Below, piece after piece: positions 32,555-34,701 of a stretch of DNA of 34,701 nucleotides. Location of the stretch: NCBI GenBank assembly GCA_001564065.1, contig LKNA01000031.1:1-34701 (forward strand). The letters are read 5' to 3'. Numbering within the stretch: position 1 is the first letter of the stretch; each line of letters opens with the position of its first letter. Below the pieces are notes generated by a model. The model was not told the origin of the DNA. It did no database searches and worked only from the letters and a program-made list of their open reading frames with translations. The DNA comes from Chitinophagaceae bacterium T5-Br10_B2g13. Lineage in GTDB: Bacteria > Bacteroidota > Rhodothermia > Balneolales > Balneolaceae. Position numbers and translations under genes: made by a program.

Positions 32555-33922
32555 TTACGGCATCCCGATATAGTGCGTGTAATTATGCAGTCTGGGATTA
32601 GGCAGGCTTCTGTCGGGCTCTTCGTAGCTGCCGGCATACTCATCGCCATTGCCGTAGACGTAGATCCAGCGGGCGTTCCATATGAGGACTTCTGAACGTG
32701 GATCACCGAGTATATCAGCGTGTTGTGCACGTTGTGCTCTGTTTGGAAGATCCAGGTCGGGAAACGGAAATTGCGCAACTGTTCCGCCGTACCCGTCACG
32801 CAGCTCAGGTTCTCTGTCTGCCCCTCTGCGGTATGCCAGGATCAGATCACGATCATCCTGGTCCCAGTTGCTCATCCTGGAAATGATGGAGAGCCAGCGC
32901 TCCGGGCCTTCATCGGTCCGTTCCTCACGCCAAAGTTCTTCACCGTCATGCGAATAAACAATGATGCGGTCCTGCCCCTCAAGACTTCGGTCTGTTCCCC
33001 GATCGAGTCCGACCACCTCCTTTGTCTCGGTATCCGGACGGAAATTTCCAACAATCATATGCTGTGCATGACGGGTCGGTTCAGTCCATAAAATATCTCC
33101 TTCTACATTCAGCACATTAAATGTTGCCCCACCGCACATTGCCACGGCGATCTCCAGGCTGCCATCTCCGTTCAGATCTAAAATACCCACTCCATCAGCG
33201 TGTCCCGGCAGATCGGCTTCCCAAAGCACCTCGCCATCATGTGCAATCAGAGCGTGCCCGATCACCAATTCGTCATATCCGTTTTGACTTACATCGTGCG
33301 GTCACGGATAATGGCCTACTGTTCCTTCATAGGTCCACATCACGCTAAAATCTTCCGGATCGAGTGCCCAGACCTGTGTATACCGTGTTTTCACGACAAT
33401 ATTACCGCGATGACCGTCACCGTTAAAATCGGCAAATGACATCCCGTCTCTTGCATCTGAGTGGGGAATCTGGCCAGTTCGGATCAGCTCGCCGGTTCGT
33501 CCGTCAAGAATATGAATTTCATCACCATCAATAAATACCACATCCGGATTACCGTCATTATTCAGATCGTGCACCTGGATCGGCATGTCGTGGTAGATAG
33601 CTTCGTGCTCCTCGTTCGGCTCACCTCGCGACCAAAGAATATTCCCTTCGATATCCATGGCATAAATCGTACCTACATTCTGCATCTCGCCGGGACGCTG
33701 GGCAGCAACAACCAAATCGAGCCGGTTATCGCCTGTAAGGTCGGCAAGCCGAACCTCATTCCACCATTCGGAACCGGTTATCTCTTTGAGGTCGAGTTGA
33801 GAGATGAGTTCAATTTTGTTTCCTTTATCATTAATATTTTCACCACCTTGAGCTGGTGAACAGCCTATTGAAAGTGCAATTATAACAGTTACAGAGATCC
33901 AGATTTTATTACGAATGATCAT
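32555..33922 (-). pseudogene. FG-GAP, rhamnogalacturonan-lyase-like lipoprotein broken by an in-frame TGA
   Basis: One continuous 455-codon frame carries a TGA at codon 207 (33302-33304). The first part (206 aa) has a lipoprotein signal ending LSIGC and repeats such as HDLNNDGNPDVVF. After the stop the same frame continues PHDVSQNGYDELVIGHAL, then LDLNGDGSLEIAV, to the end RLHNYTHYIGMP. The repeat pattern resembles secreted rhamnogalacturonan-lyase-like or FG-GAP propeller proteins; a lyase activity is not proven. In related proteins I recall GHYPW at this point, so TGA may be a mutated TGG. TGA is the normal stop of several other genes here, so recoding is unlikely. A downstream TTG (33268) could restart translation. 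G+C is near 50%, higher than the central genes. Confidence 0.8.
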
Positions 33923-34427
33923 TGAGTGAATTTTAGGTTGTCTGTGATTCAGGAATCAGATAAGTATCACACATCATTTACTGAACTAAATATTTGAAAG
34001 TGATTGATTGTCACTATGTTTTTAAAATGTAACTACAGTGGAACTGATTTTACTCCGTACTTAATAAGAGCGGAATAGAGTGAGTTTCTACTCTAATTTG
34101 TCTCACCAATTTTAAATACTCCTTTCAATATTTGAGGTTTACGACCAAAAATTCTTTGTATCATACTATTTAGATTGCGTCAAACTTTGGAGGAGGAGGT
34201 TTGACCGGTTTTTTCAGGTTTGAATTCAAACTGTGATGAATGATTACAACCTCACTTCTTATAAAAATTTAAAAAGATAGATTTCAAGTTAATACTTCTC
34301 GGCTGATTTGAATATACTGAAGATATTGTAAGATGGAGGGTATTAGCGTTTTGAGTAAGTCACTTCGAACCTAAATCAAAACAAACGATCTGTGTTTATC
34401 ATTAACACCTCAACTTTTGCTTTCAAT
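33923..34427. other. 505-bp divergent intergenic region
   Basis: Lies between the broken FG-GAP gene (leftward) and the hexosaminidase-like gene (rightward). I see no gene. It contains the 14-bp palindrome at 34218-34231 and a weak TAGAGT/ACTCTA hairpin (34076-34081 and 34090-34095). It probably holds the promoters of both genes. Confidence 0.5.
34218..34231. promoter_or_regulatory. Perfect 14-bp palindrome GTTTGAATTCAAAC
   Basis: A perfect dyad, partly extended by CAG/CTG outside with a one-base offset. It lies in the divergent region about 200 bp upstream of the rightward start. Candidate operator for a dimeric regulator. Confidence 0.4.
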
Positions 34428-34701
34428 TTGATCTCATTCAAAATCTTATTTCTATCATTTTCCGGACTTCTGCTGCTCTCCTGCAAAAGCCATGAATCCG
34501 TTCAGCAAATCAGCACATCATCCATGGAAATTGAATGGAAACTGAACTCCAACTTTGAACCCGACAACAAACTGAGCGCTACGCTCAAGCTGATCAACAA
34601 CGGAGAGGAGCCGCTGCCTGCGGATGGATGGGCGCTTTATTTTAACTCCCTGCGAATTCTGGATACCGAAAGTTTCCCCCCTGAGTTTACAGTTTCTCAC
34701 A
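34428..34701 (+). CDS. GH20 beta-N-acetylhexosaminidase-like lipoprotein, N-terminal fragment running off the window
   Basis: The frame is open from the TTG at 34428 to the window end (91 codons). It begins with a hydrophobic segment and the lipobox LLLLSC, then reads IEWKLNSNFEPDNKLSATLK and WALYFNSLRILD, which match the CHB_HEX carbohydrate-binding domain at the N-terminus of bacterial hexosaminidases. The catalytic domain lies beyond the window. There is no ATG between the upstream in-frame TAA and the lipobox. The first ATG (34524) would remove the signal, so a TTG start is the best choice. Its higher G+C and chitin/GlcNAc-type role suggest it belongs to the flanking chromosome and not to the uronate locus. 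Confidence 0.65.
   Translation, partial: MISFKILFLSFSGLLLLSCKSHESVQQISTSSMEIEWKLNSNFEPDNKLSATLKLINNGEEPLPADGWALYFNSLRILDTESFPPEFTVSH

Noticed and set aside
33302-33304. TGA recoding (Trp or selenocysteine) in the FG-GAP gene
   Set aside because: Several intact genes here end with TGA (for example at 1104, 3552, 5037 and 6679), and no selenocysteine machinery or insertion-element-like structure is visible.
32682-33439. Rightward frames opposite the broken FG-GAP gene
   Set aside because: They are antisense shadows of the G+C-richer coding strand with no domain similarity.
1-34701. CRISPR arrays, tRNA or rRNA genes, and insertion-sequence transposases
   Set aside because: I saw no regularly spaced repeats, no tRNA-like cloverleaf, no rRNA sequence and no transposase-like protein in any frame.

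Overview
The window looks like a carbohydrate-utilisation island from a Bacteroidota/Balneolota-type bacterium. The evidence is a SusC/SusD pair, many lipoproteins, Tat-exported Gfo/Idh/MocA oxidoreductases, FG-GAP lipoproteins and a promoter of the TTTG/TAnnTTTG type. TRAP transporters beside SusCD suggest a marine or halophilic Balneolota more than a gut Bacteroides. That placement is inference, because no rRNA or phylogenetic marker is present.

Layout. (1) 47-7453, leftward: a PL22-like beta-propeller gene, a cytoplasmic Gfo/Idh/MocA enzyme, a DUF6807 lipoprotein, two Tat-exported Gfo/Idh/MocA proteins and a frameshifted ThuA-like gene. (2) 7544-10544, rightward: a promoter with a palindromic operator, then a complete three-gene TRAP transporter. 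(3) 10545-11034: a gene-free stretch dense in inverted repeats. (4) 11035-26767, one long leftward run in transcription order: susC, susD, two DUF6807 proteins, a Tat-exported and a lipoprotein Gfo/Idh/MocA protein, an SDR, a 1137-aa propeller/HEAT/cytochrome c lipoprotein, and uxuA. (5) 26768-32345: a divergent intergenic region with several palindromes, then rightward a 1237-aa FG-GAP/ASPIC lipoprotein and a LacI-family regulator. (6) 32555-34701: an FG-GAP, rhamnogalacturonan-lyase-like gene broken by an in-frame TGA, and the start of a GH20-type hexosaminidase-like lipoprotein.

Working model (inference): SusCD imports an oligosaccharide or glycoside across the outer membrane. Exported oxidoreductases, DUF6807 proteins and ThuA process it in the periplasm. 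The TRAP system imports a released sugar acid. The SDR and UxuA carry the fructuronate/mannonate step towards 2-keto-3-deoxygluconate. UxaC, KdgK and KdgA are not in the window. The central locus has no recognisable glycoside hydrolase, which makes the oxidoreductase/DUF6807/cytochrome set the most interesting part: it may be an oxidative route of glycoside breakdown.

Three genes are interrupted: the PL22-like gene (probable frameshift), ThuA (clear frameshift) and the FG-GAP gene (in-frame stop). Two of the three lesions lie at homopolymer runs, so sequencing error and real decay are both possible. Sampled rows suggest the flanking genes (before about 950 and after about 32.5 kb) are near 50% G+C and the middle nearer 40%, consistent with an inserted island.
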